NCBI RefSeq assembly: GCF_900109945.1
Contig: NZ_FOBX01000015.1
Coordinates: 90,001-154,000 of the forward strand
Source of the DNA: Bradyrhizobium sp. OK095
Lineage (GTDB): Bacteria; Pseudomonadota; Alphaproteobacteria; Rhizobiales; Xanthobacteraceae
Direction: 5' to 3'
Length of the DNA: 64,000 nucleotides
Positions 1-8,212 of this stretch are shown one piece after another. Positions within the stretch are counted from its first letter, which is position 1. Every line of letters starts with the position of its first letter. A program made the position numbers and the translations under genes. Below the pieces are notes generated by a model. It made no database searches and was not told where the DNA came from. It was given only the letters and a program-made list of their open reading frames with translations.

Positions 1-117
1 GCAGCGTGAAACGCTGCTGCGCAGAGCCGGGACCCAGAGCCCCGTCCTCGCGGCGCCATGGGCCCCGGCTCTGCAGCGCATCGTCGAAGAGACGCTGCGC
101 TGCGTCCGGGGCACGAG
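1..117. repeat. Intergenic palindromic repeat, family A (left end cut by window)
   Basis: This copy shares the cores GAGCCGGGACCCAG and GGGCCCCGGCTCTGC and the right end GTCCGGGGCACGAG with five other copies in the window. The two cores are inverted relative to each other, so the element can fold into a long hairpin. It is noncoding and lies beyond the 3' end of the TRAP gene; its left end falls outside the window. Confidence 0.8.
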
Positions 118-158
118 AGCGCAGCTCGCTTTGCTGTCAATCGTAAACAGCGCCATAC

Positions 159-190
159 AAAAAAGCCCCGGAGACATCTCCGGGGCTTTC
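159..190 (-). terminator. Rho-independent terminator of the TRAP binding-protein gene
   Basis: On the minus strand a perfect GC-rich hairpin (arms at 162-174 and 177-189) is followed by a run of six T. It lies about 30 nt past the stop codon of the minus-strand TRAP gene that ends at 221. Confidence 0.85.
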
Positions 191-220
191 GTCGTTTTCG
201 TCGCTGCTCTTTTCAGCTCG

Positions 221-1309
221 TCACGTCTTGGTCCGCATCCGCATCATGAAGCTGTCGAAGCTGATCTCGGCGACCTGAAACCACGGCAGCGCTTCCGCGC
301 GGTAGGCGGACATGCTCGCATACATCTTGCCGAAATGCGGATTGGTCTTGGAGAGGTCGGCATAGATCTCGTTGGCGGCGCTGTAGGAGGCTTCGAGCAC
401 CTCCTGCGGGAACGCCTTCAGGATCGCGCCCGCTACGAGCAGGCGCTTCAGCGCCGGCGCGTTCAGCGCGTCGTACTTGCCGGTGATCCAGGTGAAGGTG
501 TCGCGCGAGGCGGAGTCGATCGCGGCCTGATAGTGCTTCGGCAGCGCGTTCCACTTGTCGATGTTCATGATGTTATGGCCTTGGCTCGTGCCTTCCCACC
601 AGCCGGGATAGTAATAGTACTTCGCGACTTTCACGAAGCCGAGCTTCTCGTCGTCGTAGGGGCCAACCCATTCGGCCGCATCGATCGTGCCCTTTTCGAG
701 CGCCGGATAGATGTCGCCGCCGGCGATCTGCTGCGGCACCGCGCCGAGTTTGGCCATGATCGTGCCGGCAAAGCCGCCGATGCGCATTTTCAGACCCTTC
801 AGGTCGTCGATGCTCTTGATCTCCTTCCTGAACCAGCCGCCCATCTGGGCGCCGGTCGATCCTGTCGGAATGCCGTAGACGTTGTACTCCTTCAACAGGT
901 CGTTCACGAGCTCCTGTCCGCCGCCCCACAGCAGCCAGGAAATCTGCTGGCGCGTGTTCAATCCGAACGGGAGCGCGGTCGCGAAGGTGAAGGCGGGGTT
1001 CTTGCCCCAATAGTAATAGAGCGCGGTGTTGCCCATCTCGACGGTGCCGTTCGACACGGCGTCGAGCACCTGAAGGCCCGGCACGATCTCTCCGGCCGCG
1101 AACGGCTGGATCTGGAACTTGTTGTCGGTGATTTCGGCGACCTTCTTGGAGAAATATTCGCAGCCGCCATAGAGCGTATCGAGCGACTTCGGCCAGCTCG
1201 TGGCGTACCGCCATTTGATCTCGGGCGACGATTGCGCGATTGCGGGCGCAGCAACAGCACTCGCGGCAAGGCCCAATCCGCCTGCCGTCAGGAATTTACG
1301 ACGTTCCAT
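221..1309 (-). CDS. TRAP transporter substrate-binding protein, DctP family
   Basis: The 362-residue protein is a periplasmic solute receptor of a TRAP transporter, probably for an organic acid anion. The N-terminus has a twin-arginine-like signal (MERRKFLTAGG followed by a hydrophobic stretch, cleavage near AIAQ at about residue 26), and the remainder is a DctP-type domain rich in Trp and Tyr. I chose the ATG at 1309 because a GGAGGGAA ribosome-binding site precedes it and it gives a proper signal peptide; the open frame continues upstream but is not protein-like. No DctQ or DctM membrane subunit is in the window, so its partners lie elsewhere or it is an orphan receptor. The ligand cannot be told from sequence. 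Confidence 0.9.
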   Translation of the reverse strand: MERRKFLTAGGLGLAASAVAAPAIAQSSPEIKWRYATSWPKSLDTLYGGCEYFSKKVAEITDNKFQIQPFAAGEIVPGLQVLDAVSNGTVEMGNTALYYYWGKNPAFTFATALPFGLNTRQQISWLLWGGGQELVNDLLKEYNVYGIPTGSTGAQMGGWFRKEIKSIDDLKGLKMRIGGFAGTIMAKLGAVPQQIAGGDIYPALEKGTIDAAEWVGPYDDEKLGFVKVAKYYYYPGWWEGTSQGHNIMNIDKWNALPKHYQAAIDSASRDTFTWITGKYDALNAPALKRLLVAGAILKAFPQEVLEASYSAANEIYADLSKTNPHFGKMYASMSAYRAEALPWFQVAEISFDSFMMRMRTKT

Positions 1310-1603
1310 GCACTTCCCTCCGTTATGCCGATGCTTCGACCCAGGGAGCGATTTTGATGTCGTCTTGTCTGCGTCGAGGTTCGACGTTGTTTTGTTGAGA
1401 CTTGTGAAGCGTTTCCGAACGGCCCTGATGGGCTCTTTTTTGCTGGAATTCCGATCATTGCGGTTCCGTGGGCGAGGATGACCGGACGCTGTGCGATAAT
1501 CAAGCCTCATGCAGCTCCGCAGCTGCGAATGCGGGCCGGACGCAAGTCGGATTGACCTGCGATCTGCTACGGAATTGGGCAATACCAAAAGGGAGGCTCG
1601 CGC
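1310..1603. other. Intergenic stretch without a recognisable gene
   Basis: This region must hold the promoter of the minus-strand TRAP gene, whose ribosome-binding site lies at 1314-1321. Open frames here are short and have no recognisable protein. I see no clear operator or promoter consensus. Confidence 0.5.
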
Positions 1604-1720
1604 ATGACCGGCAAGGAGGCCGTGGTCGCCGGAGCGACCGGTCTCGTCGGCAACGCCGCGTTGCGACACTATCGCCAATGTGCGCGGAAGCGTGTCTTGT
1701 TGCGGTGCAGAATCGACTGA
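1604..1720 (+). pseudogene. 5' remnant of an NAD-dependent epimerase/SDR gene
   Basis: An ATG at 1604 with a good ribosome-binding site (GGGAGG, 8 nt upstream) opens a frame whose first 25 residues contain AVVAGATGLVGNAALRHY, the dinucleotide-binding N-terminus of an extended SDR (GATGLVG glycine motif). After about 1678 the frame no longer looks like an SDR and stops at 1720, giving only 38 residues where about 350 are expected. The rest of the gene is missing from the window, so this looks like a deletion breakpoint that left the translation start intact. The match is by motif recognition, not alignment. Confidence 0.65.
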
Positions 1721-1799
1721 ATTTAGTGACGGCACACGCTGCTTGAGGGGAGCCGAGACCCGAGTTGAAAAACTCAGATGCCCGGGGCATTTTGATCCT

Positions 1800-3464
1800 A
1801 TGACTTCGATTTTGATTCTTGTGGCGGCCGTCGCCGCAATTGCGCTGACGGAACGGAGCGTTCAACATCTGCCGTTTGCGGTCGCAGCTCTTCTCTTCAA
1901 CGCTGCTCTGCTGCTGGTGTTTCTAGCCGATCTCGAGAGAGCGATCCTGCTGTCTGGCATGCTGGCGGTAGCCATCGCCGGCATATCAATCGTTAAATTC
2001 AATCACAGCGCGCTCAAGCTGACCGTTTCCGATTTGCCTCTGGCGTTTGCGGGCACGGTCCCGTTCTTCGTGCTGCAGTATCCACGCATGATGCTGGGTG
2101 TTCTGGCAGGAAGCGCGCTATTCGTCTTTGCTTCGAGCGCGGTTCTGCTCCACGCGGCCGGATCCCCCATTTCTGTCGCGTCTCGGATTCTTTTATTCCT
2201 TCTGGCGCTCGCTGGCCTTGCAATGGCTTCTGCGTCAAGAGGCGCCACCCTTTTGCGGCTGACCCTGACGCAAGGCCGGGGCTTCTACGCGACCTTCATG
2301 GCCTCGCTGGTGGACCCCGCTTGCTGGCAGCAGTTCGGCGGGTTGGCTCTGAGCGATATCGCAAACGAACCACTGCCATTGAGGGAGGCCACGCCTGCGC
2401 GTTCTGCCTGTTCTCCGGACATTATCGTCATCCAGCACGAATCGGTCTTCGACCCGCGCATTTTCGGGCTGCCGGTCGAGCCAGTCGTCGAAGACTTCCT
2501 GTCCCCGTCAGATGGGGAATTTGGGCACCTGAACGTCGACATCTTTGGCGGAGGTTCGTGGCAATCCGAATTTAGCCTGCTCACCGGTCTTTCAAGTGCG
2601 AGCTTCGGTTCGAGCGCCTATTACCTCTTCGAGAAGGGCGCCGGCCGTTTTCACAGCAGCTTGCCACGTTCGTTGGCGTCGCTCGGCTACAAGACCACGC
2701 TCATATCCAGCTGTCGCCGCGAGTTTCTCAGTTACGATAAATTCTACAGTTCGATCGGCATCGACGAGCGCATCTTCGTCGACGAGCTTCCGCCACCGTT
2801 CGATGCCCGACGTTTCGAGGCAACAAATTCCGATGCGATGTTCCTGGATGCGGTCATCGACGCGCATGTCAGGAGGATCGCTGACGATCCGACACCGAGA
2901 TTTCTTTATGCGCTGACTAACTTCAATCACGGTCCGCATAACCGGCAGCTTGTGCCATCAGGTCAATTCGAGAGGCAACGTGCCTTTGCCATGGCGAGTT
3001 TCCCCGATGCTGGATACGTCGAGTACTACACCCGACTGGCAGAGACCGCGTCTACCTGGCAAAGGCTCAGAGCCAAGCTGGCAAGCAGCTTTCCTAGACG
3101 GCCTGTTCTCATCGTACACTACGGGGACCATCAACCCGTGTTGACGAAACAGATCGAGCGACACCTGAAACGACCGGGAGACGAGCGGCGCCCGTTTCGT
3201 ACATTCTATGCGATAGAAGCCTTGAGTATCCCCCACCTCAGCCCCGGAAGGGGCGCCGACCTCGATATCGCCTTCCTTGGAACTGTTGCTTTGCAACGTG
3301 CGGGCGTTGCGCTCGACCCGATATTCGCTACGCGCGCGAGCCTGCTTGATGATTGCGGAGCAGCCTACTTCGCGTCAGCCTCCGAACAGAAACGTCGCTT
3401 CCATCGCACGCTCGTGGATCTGGGCCTGATAGACCTGATGCCCAACATGAGGCGAGCTCGCTAG
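1800..3464 (+). CDS. Membrane sulfatase-fold enzyme, LTA synthase/OpgB-like family
   Basis: The 554-residue protein has about six transmembrane segments in the first 145 residues and a large C-terminal alkaline-phosphatase/sulfatase-fold domain outside the membrane. Family marks are IVIQHES (metal and nucleophile region), GGGSWQSEFSLLTG (compare GGTANSEFEVLTG in phosphoglycerol and phosphoethanolamine transferases) and HYGDHQP near the C-terminus (metal-binding His and Asp). Such enzymes move phosphoglycerol or phosphoethanolamine from phospholipid onto periplasmic glucans or other glycans. I chose the ATG at 1800 because it starts the first membrane helix. It stands alone between the SDR remnant and a small secreted protein, so the acceptor is unknown. 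Confidence 0.8.
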   Translation: MTSILILVAAVAAIALTERSVQHLPFAVAALLFNAALLLVFLADLERAILLSGMLAVAIAGISIVKFNHSALKLTVSDLPLAFAGTVPFFVLQYPRMMLGVLAGSALFVFASSAVLLHAAGSPISVASRILLFLLALAGLAMASASRGATLLRLTLTQGRGFYATFMASLVDPACWQQFGGLALSDIANEPLPLREATPARSACSPDIIVIQHESVFDPRIFGLPVEPVVEDFLSPSDGEFGHLNVDIFGGGSWQSEFSLLTGLSSASFGSSAYYLFEKGAGRFHSSLPRSLASLGYKTTLISSCRREFLSYDKFYSSIGIDERIFVDELPPPFDARRFEATNSDAMFLDAVIDAHVRRIADDPTPRFLYALTNFNHGPHNRQLVPSGQFERQRAFAMASFPDAGYVEYYTRLAETASTWQRLRAKLASSFPRRPVLIVHYGDHQPVLTKQIERHLKRPGDERRPFRTFYAIEALSIPHLSPGRGADLDIAFLGTVALQRAGVALDPIFATRASLLDDCGAAYFASASEQKRRFHRTLVDLGLIDLMPNMRRAR

Positions 3465-3655
3465 CTCGGCGCGCCCTGCGGCGACGCGGACTCCTCTCGA
3501 TCCATGCCGCTTGCATGTCAGCATTCAAGGCAGGAGCGGACTCGTTTTGCTCAATGAGAGTCTTTCTCAGTTCGACCCGAAACGGACATAGTCGTGTTGT
3601 TGCTGGCTTAGTGCGTCAATATTGGCGTGGTGCAGTCCAATTCAGAGGTTTGGCT

Positions 3656-4006
3656 TTGTTGGTCGCGACTCGTATTCTGAAATGCGCATTCATCCTTGGG
3701 CTGCTGTTGCCGCCCGCCATTCTGGCCGACCCCTTACGCGACAGCGGCGTGGGCTGCACGCATGTGTTTGGCCTAGACCAAATAGATCAGGTGCGACAAC
3801 CGATTGCTGCAGGCCCAAATGCAATCCAAGAGACAAGAAAAATCTATATCGACCACTTTGGTAAACCGAAGTTTGAAAGACAAATGCCTGATGGTGTTGC
3901 ATTAACTTGGGTCATTACAGAGGGATACTCGACCCCGATAGCGCAGAACGTTATCATTCATATTGTCCAGGGCACTCTCCACGTTACGTGTGGGACAGCG
4001 TTCTAA
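3656..4006 (+). CDS. Small secreted hypothetical protein
   Basis: A TTG start at 3656, seven nt after a GAGG ribosome-binding site, gives a 116-residue protein with a clear signal peptide (ILKCAFILGLLLPPAILA, cleavage before DPLRD at about residue 25). The mature part of about 90 residues contains two Cys and no family I recognise. An alternative ATG at 3554 in the same frame would add 34 residues and bury the signal peptide, so I prefer the later start. The base composition of this stretch is less GC-rich than its neighbours, which may mean it was acquired. Function unknown. Confidence 0.45.
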   Translation: MLVATRILKCAFILGLLLPPAILADPLRDSGVGCTHVFGLDQIDQVRQPIAAGPNAIQETRKIYIDHFGKPKFERQMPDGVALTWVITEGYSTPIAQNVIIHIVQGTLHVTCGTAF

Positions 4007-4039
4007 GTTAGATATCGTCCACGAGTTTCGGCGCCTGAC

Positions 4040-4190
4040 TGCCCAGTTGACCTTCGCGGCTTCTTATTGGCTGTCTCGCAATGGCCGCTTCTGGCCCATC
4101 GCTGACCTCCAACGAGGTTCGCTTTGGCGTCGCGTTTGAGGGCATAGCCGACATCAAGCTTCGGCCGATCCGCAGCGTCCCGAATTGTGG
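4040..4190. repeat. Possible remnant of a dispersed rhizobial repeat
   Basis: The 195-nt gap between the small secreted protein and the next gene carries, on the minus strand, a short frame reading AMGQKRPL. This resembles the (S)A(M/L)GQKRT-like strings seen in many spurious hypothetical proteins of Bradyrhizobium and relatives. I take it as a decayed noncoding repeat, not a gene. The attribution rests on memory of that family and is weak. Confidence 0.3.
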
Positions 4191-4201
4191 GTGCTTGGTC
4201 G

Positions 4202-5509
4202 CTATTTCGCGAACGCCGCCTCCATCGCCTTACGCGTCCTGATCGTCTCGTTATTGGCGTCGAACTCGACATCGCTCCAGCGTACGATCTCCCCATGGGC
4301 GACGTCATGCTTCAGCTTCAGCCGATGCGCCAGCCCAATCGGCAGGGCGCCCGCTTTGAGGCTCGCCGCCGCCGGCACCAGCTTGCCCCATACCGTGTAG
4401 CCGCCTTCGCCGTCCAGCATCTCGCCGGCGCGTAAGTTACGCTTTGCCACGGACGCGACGTCGCCGCGGAAGCCGTAGGGTTGCCCGGTCGGCTCGCCCC
4501 GCAGCGCCGCCGACAGCACCGAGATGTTCAGCTCGAGCCCGATCAGATGATAGGGTTTGTACATCGCGGCAAAGCGTCCGCTGCCGTCGGTCTTCAGGCC
4601 ATACTGCCTGAAGCAGTCGGCGGCATAGTCGTTCGGCGCTTCCAGCACGACATAGACGCCCCAGCGCAAATCGCGAAACACCGGCCGCCCGTCGCGCTCG
4701 AGCGAGGAGACAACTTCGACCACGCCGGACCGCTCCAGCACGCCGCCGCGCGAGCGCGGCCGCATGGTGTGCGGTAAATCGTCGACGCCGCAGGGCGGAA
4801 ACAGCAGTCCTTCCGCAGGCACGTCGAGGCCGCAGGCGTTCGCAATCGCGGCCATCTCGATCGCCGATTTGGTGCCGTCGAGGAAGGAGTTGAACATCTG
4901 CGGATTCATGCCGGCCGACTGCGCTTCGCCCGCGGTCAGGCCGTAATGCTGCCAGACGCCGTCGGGCGTCACGTCATGATAGGCCGGCAGATATTTCGTG
5001 CCCTTGCCGGCGGCGACGACGCGAAAGCCGGTGGCGCGGGCCCAGTCGACCATTTCCGCCGTTAACGCCGGCTGGTCACCATAGGCGAGCGAATAGACCA
5101 CGCCGGCCTTGCGCGCTTCCTCGGCGAGCAGAGGGCCTGCCAGCACGTCGGCCTCGACGTTCACCATCACGATATGCTTGCCCGCCGCAATCGCGGCCCG
5201 CGCATGCTTGATGCCGACGGCGGGATTGCCGGTCGCCTCCACCACCACATCCATCGCGCCGCCGGCAATCGCGCGCGCACCGTCATCGGTGAACACGGTC
5301 GCAGCGATCCGCTCGGCGCTCCAGCCCACCGTGCGGCACGCCTCGCGCGCCCGGTCGCGGTCGATGTCGATGATGAGCGGCACCTCCAGCCCGGGCGTAT
5401 GCGGTACCTGCGCCAGAAACATCGAGCCGAATTTGCCGGCGCCGATCAGCGCGACGCGAACAGGCTTGCCGGCGGACGCGCGGGCCTGGAGGAGGCGGAA
5501 GAGGTTCAT
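4202..5509 (-). CDS. Gfo/Idh- or homoserine-dehydrogenase-like oxidoreductase with C-terminal SAF domain
   Basis: This 435-residue protein starts with a Rossmann fold (VALIGAGKFGSM, residues 20-30) and has a central catalytic-type domain like NAD(P)-dependent homoserine or sugar-acid dehydrogenases. A C-terminal SAF-like segment (about residues 345-425) includes LVPAAASLKAGALPIG. The start is the ATG at 5509. It lies downstream of a PhyH-type dioxygenase and a GntR regulator on the same strand, with a family A repeat between it and the dioxygenase. The three genes probably serve one small catabolic pathway. The substrate is unknown; SAF domains in sugar-acid enzymes suggest a hydroxy-acid or sugar acid. 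Confidence 0.75.
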   Translation of the reverse strand: MNLFRLLQARASAGKPVRVALIGAGKFGSMFLAQVPHTPGLEVPLIIDIDRDRAREACRTVGWSAERIAATVFTDDGARAIAGGAMDVVVEATGNPAVGIKHARAAIAAGKHIVMVNVEADVLAGPLLAEEARKAGVVYSLAYGDQPALTAEMVDWARATGFRVVAAGKGTKYLPAYHDVTPDGVWQHYGLTAGEAQSAGMNPQMFNSFLDGTKSAIEMAAIANACGLDVPAEGLLFPPCGVDDLPHTMRPRSRGGVLERSGVVEVVSSLERDGRPVFRDLRWGVYVVLEAPNDYAADCFRQYGLKTDGSGRFAAMYKPYHLIGLELNISVLSAALRGEPTGQPYGFRGDVASVAKRNLRAGEMLDGEGGYTVWGKLVPAAASLKAGALPIGLAHRLKLKHDVAHGEIVRWSDVEFDANNETIRTRKAMEAAFAK

Positions 5510-5530
5510 GGGGAATGTCCTGGCAATGAT

Positions 5531-5684
5531 CGTGTCCCGGACGCGGTGCGGCCTAGGCGATGCGTAGCATCGTCCGGAAGTGCCGCTCCGCAGAGCCGGG
5601 ACCCAGAGAAAAAAACTATCCGTGCGGCGTGGGCCCCGGCTCAGCAGCGCACCGCTTCGCGCTGCGCTGCGTCCGGGGCACGAG
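5531..5684. repeat. Intergenic palindromic repeat, family A
   Basis: Starts CGTGTCCCGGACGCG, has the core GAGCCGGGACCCAG, then GGGCCCCGGCTC, and ends GTCCGGGGCACGAG. It is longer than the other copies because the left arm carries about 25 extra nt (GCCTAGGCGATGCGTAGCATC region). Its right end lies 3 nt from the stop codon of the minus-strand dioxygenase gene. Confidence 0.85.
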
Positions 5685-5687
5685 ATC

Positions 5688-6488
5688 TTACTCCGCCGCC
5701 TGTCGCGGTGCCCGTGCCAGCCGCACCAGTGCGTCGTCGTCCACCGTTTCGATCGGCGCAAAGTCGCGATGCGCGATGTACTCCGGTCGCGTCGGCGTGC
5801 GGATATAATTCGAGACCGCGTTCAGCGTCAGATACACGATCTTGCGCGGGTAGGGCGTGATGTTGCCGCTCGAGCCGTGCACGAGATTGCCGTGGAACAT
5901 CAACATGCCGCCCGGCTTGCCGGTCGGCGCCACGATGCCGCCCTGCTTGACAAGCCGCGTCACGGTGTCCTCGTCCAGCGTCCACAGCGGATAGGACGTG
6001 GTGGCAAGGTCATGCGAGGCCTTGAGATCGCCGGCATTCTGGCTCTGCGGCACCAGCATCAGCGGGCCGTTGATCGGCATCACCTCGTCCAGGAAGATCG
6101 CGATGTTCATTGCGCGCGGCTCGGGCATGCCGTCATCGCGCTTCCAGGTGCCGTAATCCTGGTGCCACTGCCAGACATCGCCGGTGAAGGCCGATTTCGC
6201 GTTGATCTTGAATTGGTGCATGTAGACCTTTTCGCCGAACAGCTGCTCGACCGGGTCGATCATGCGCGGATGCGCGCCCAAAATGCCAAAAGCCTCGTTG
6301 TAGAGATGCGCGGCAAAGGCGGTGCGCGGCGCGCCGCTCTTCTCACGCCAGACCTCGGGCCGGTTGGCGTCATAGATGCCGACCGCTTCGCGCGCGAGGA
6401 AATCGACCTCCTCCTGGCTGAACAGCTCGGGCAGGAACAGCCAGCCCTCGCGGTCGAAGAACTCCAATTGCTCTTGAGACAGTTTCAT
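5688..6488 (-). CDS. Phytanoyl-CoA dioxygenase (PhyH/EctD-like) family protein
   Basis: The 266-residue protein is a predicted Fe(II)/2-oxoglutarate-dependent hydroxylase. The metal triad is visible as H109-x-D111 in WQWHQDYGTW and H204 in NLVHGSSGN, and R215 in TPYPRK probably binds 2-oxoglutarate. The segment FTGDVWQWHQD with DDGMPEP nearby recalls ectoine hydroxylase, but no ectoine genes are near. The start at 6488 has the ribosome-binding site GGAGG. It lies 55 nt downstream of a GntR gene and upstream of the SAF oxidoreductase, so hydroxylation followed by oxidation of one substrate is plausible. Substrate unknown. Confidence 0.85.
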   Translation of the reverse strand: MKLSQEQLEFFDREGWLFLPELFSQEEVDFLAREAVGIYDANRPEVWREKSGAPRTAFAAHLYNEAFGILGAHPRMIDPVEQLFGEKVYMHQFKINAKSAFTGDVWQWHQDYGTWKRDDGMPEPRAMNIAIFLDEVMPINGPLMLVPQSQNAGDLKASHDLATTSYPLWTLDEDTVTRLVKQGGIVAPTGKPGGMLMFHGNLVHGSSGNITPYPRKIVYLTLNAVSNYIRTPTRPEYIAHRDFAPIETVDDDALVRLARAPRQAAE

Positions 6489-6543
6489 GGGTCGTCCTCC
6501 TTGTTTTGTTTTGTTTTTTTGTCATGACGGCGTGCGCGCGTCG

Positions 6544-7221
6544 CTACGCCGCCGCCTCGTCTGTCGCCCTCAATCTCTCCTCAGTCATCCGTCCCGCCGT
6601 CTGCGCATGCGAAAGCGCCGCGCGTTCGGCGGCTTTCGCATCGCCTGCGAGAATGTATTTGGCGATATCGGCATGCTCCGCCCAGGCGCTGCCGCGATAG
6701 TCGAGCTCCGACAGCACCGTCGCCATCGAGCGGCGCATATGCGGCCATTGCGGCGTGATCGTCTCCTCGATCACGGGATTGCCGGAGAGCTGATAGATGG
6801 CGCGATGAAAATCGACGTCGAGCGTAATCAGCTCGGCAAGCGAGGTCTTGCGATCGATACGGCGTCCGGCCCCAAGTGCCGCGTCGAGCCGCGCGCGCCC
6901 AGCGGCATCGTTGGCGGCGCGCGTCGCGGCGAGCCGCGCCGCGAGCGCATCGATGGCGCCGCGCACCTCGTAGAGCTGGCGGATGCGTGAGGGATCGAGC
7001 TGGGTGACTTCAAAGCCGCGCTTGCCGCTCTCGGCGACGAGGCCCTGCCGGTGCAGCAGATGCAGCGCATGCGACACCGGCTGGCGCGAGACGCCGAGCT
7101 TGTCGGCAAGCTCGTTCTGCCGGATGCGCTGGCCGGGCTGCAGCGTGCGATCGGAGATCGCCTCCAGAATGCGCGCATAGACCTGATCGATCAGGTTGGG
7201 CAACGGGTCGAGGGGAATCAC
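6544..7221 (-). CDS. GntR-family transcriptional regulator, FadR (FCD) subfamily
   Basis: The 225-residue protein has an N-terminal winged helix (about residues 8-75; LADKLGVSRQPVSHALHLLHRQGLV is the recognition region) and a C-terminal FCD ligand-binding domain. The FCD helices contain the metal-ligand pattern D-x3-H in LDVDFHRAIY, and further His residues in HMRR and EHADI. It is the first gene of a minus-strand run with the PhyH dioxygenase and the SAF oxidoreductase. The perfect palindrome at 7241-7260, 20 nt from its start codon, is the likely operator, so autoregulation and control of the downstream genes is inferred. The effector is unknown. Confidence 0.88.
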   Translation of the reverse strand: MIPLDPLPNLIDQVYARILEAISDRTLQPGQRIRQNELADKLGVSRQPVSHALHLLHRQGLVAESGKRGFEVTQLDPSRIRQLYEVRGAIDALAARLAATRAANDAAGRARLDAALGAGRRIDRKTSLAELITLDVDFHRAIYQLSGNPVIEETITPQWPHMRRSMATVLSELDYRGSAWAEHADIAKYILAGDAKAAERAALSHAQTAGRMTEERLRATDEAAA

Positions 7222-7240
7222 GCCGGCAGCTCCAAAAATG

Positions 7241-7260
7241 GAATACGGAATTCCGTATTC
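7241..7260. promoter_or_regulatory. Perfect 20-bp palindrome, probable GntR operator
   Basis: GAATACGGAATTCCGTATTC is an exact inverted repeat that begins 20 nt upstream of the GntR start codon. A perfect palindrome with an AT-rich centre next to an FCD-type regulator is the usual layout of an autoregulatory site. The assignment to this regulator is by position only. Confidence 0.7.
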
Positions 7261-7397
7261 GACGGTATCTCAGGAGGTGGGAGGCCGTCAAGGCAGGGCG
7301 AAAGGCGTTTTTTGAGAGAATCCGCTAAGTCGTTGATATCTCTGGGGCCGCCTACTGTGCATGGGGTTGTTTTCCGAAAGACGAGTTGGCAGCCGCG

Positions 7398-8210
7398 TCA
7401 CTCTGCCAGAAAGCGGCTCACCACATCGCCGAACTCCAGCGGCGCCTGCTCGAACATCCAGTGGCCGGCCTTGGGGATCACCGCCGTCCTGGCTCCCGCG
7501 ATGTGCTCGGCCAGCACGCGCCACATCACCGACAGGCTGCCCGTGGTCGCACCACCGCCGATCAGCAGCGTCGTCGTTTTGATCGCCCGTGCGTCCGCGA
7601 GCGTGTACGGCCGCCGCTGCTCGTTGATCTGGCCGAGGAAGGTGAGCGTGTTGTCGCGCAGCTGCTGCTTCGCAGCTGCCGGCACGCGCCGCCACGAGCC
7701 GTCGCCTTCGATGCCCTCGTAGAAGTTCTGCAGCGCGCCATCGAGATCGCCGGCGCGGATCATCTCGACCGAGCGCGCGGTGCGCGCGGCCAGCGGTGGA
7801 TGCGCGGGCGTGCCTTCCGGCACCGGCAGGCTGGCATCGAGATCGCCGCCGGGCTCGGCCAGCACCAGTTTTCGCAGCAGATCAGGCCGCGCCTGCGCCA
7901 CGCGAAAGGCGATGTGCCCGCCGCGGGAATGGCCCATCAGGTCGACGGGTCCAGGCGTCACCTGCTCGATGAAGGCGATCATGTCGGCGACGTGTTGTGC
8001 CATTTTGTAATCGTCGCCGATAGCGTCCCAATGCTCGGGAAAGAAATGCCGGAGGCTGACCGAGATCACGCGATGGGATTTCGACAGCGGGCCGAGCACC
8101 GAATACCAGGTGCGGAAATCCCCGAGCGTGCCGTGTACGCAGACGAGTGGATGGCCCTCTCCGACTTCGAGATAGGCCATGTCGTAACCGTTGACGCCGA
8201 ATGTCTGCAT
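7398..8210 (-). CDS. Alpha/beta hydrolase, tandem paralogue 2
   Basis: This 270-residue alpha/beta hydrolase has an oxyanion motif VCVHGTLGDF (about residues 23-32), a nucleophile elbow GHSRGG with Ser95, and a C-terminal catalytic His in AGHWMFEQAP. The ATG at 8210 lies 2 nt after the stop of the upstream paralogue, so the two are almost certainly co-transcribed and translationally linked. Both proteins begin with near-identical strings (NGYDM.YL.VGE) and share RHFFP..WD and DLMGHSRGGHI, which marks a tandem duplication. Substrate unknown; a lactone, ester or C-C hydrolase role all fit. Confidence 0.85.
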   Translation of the reverse strand: MQTFGVNGYDMAYLEVGEGHPLVCVHGTLGDFRTWYSVLGPLSKSHRVISVSLRHFFPEHWDAIGDDYKMAQHVADMIAFIEQVTPGPVDLMGHSRGGHIAFRVAQARPDLLRKLVLAEPGGDLDASLPVPEGTPAHPPLAARTARSVEMIRAGDLDGALQNFYEGIEGDGSWRRVPAAAKQQLRDNTLTFLGQINEQRRPYTLADARAIKTTTLLIGGGATTGSLSVMWRVLAEHIAGARTAVIPKAGHWMFEQAPLEFGDVVSRFLAE

Positions 8211-8212
8211 GA

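Noticed and set aside
131..1357. Plus-strand 408-residue open frame opposite the TRAP gene
   Set aside because: It is antisense to a clear DctP gene with ribosome-binding site and signal peptide, and its translation is Arg- and Gly-rich without any domain.
1421..1441. GGCCC-TGAT-GGGCT hairpin followed by six T as a plus-strand terminator
   Set aside because: No plus-strand gene lies upstream that it could end, and the stem is short and imperfect.
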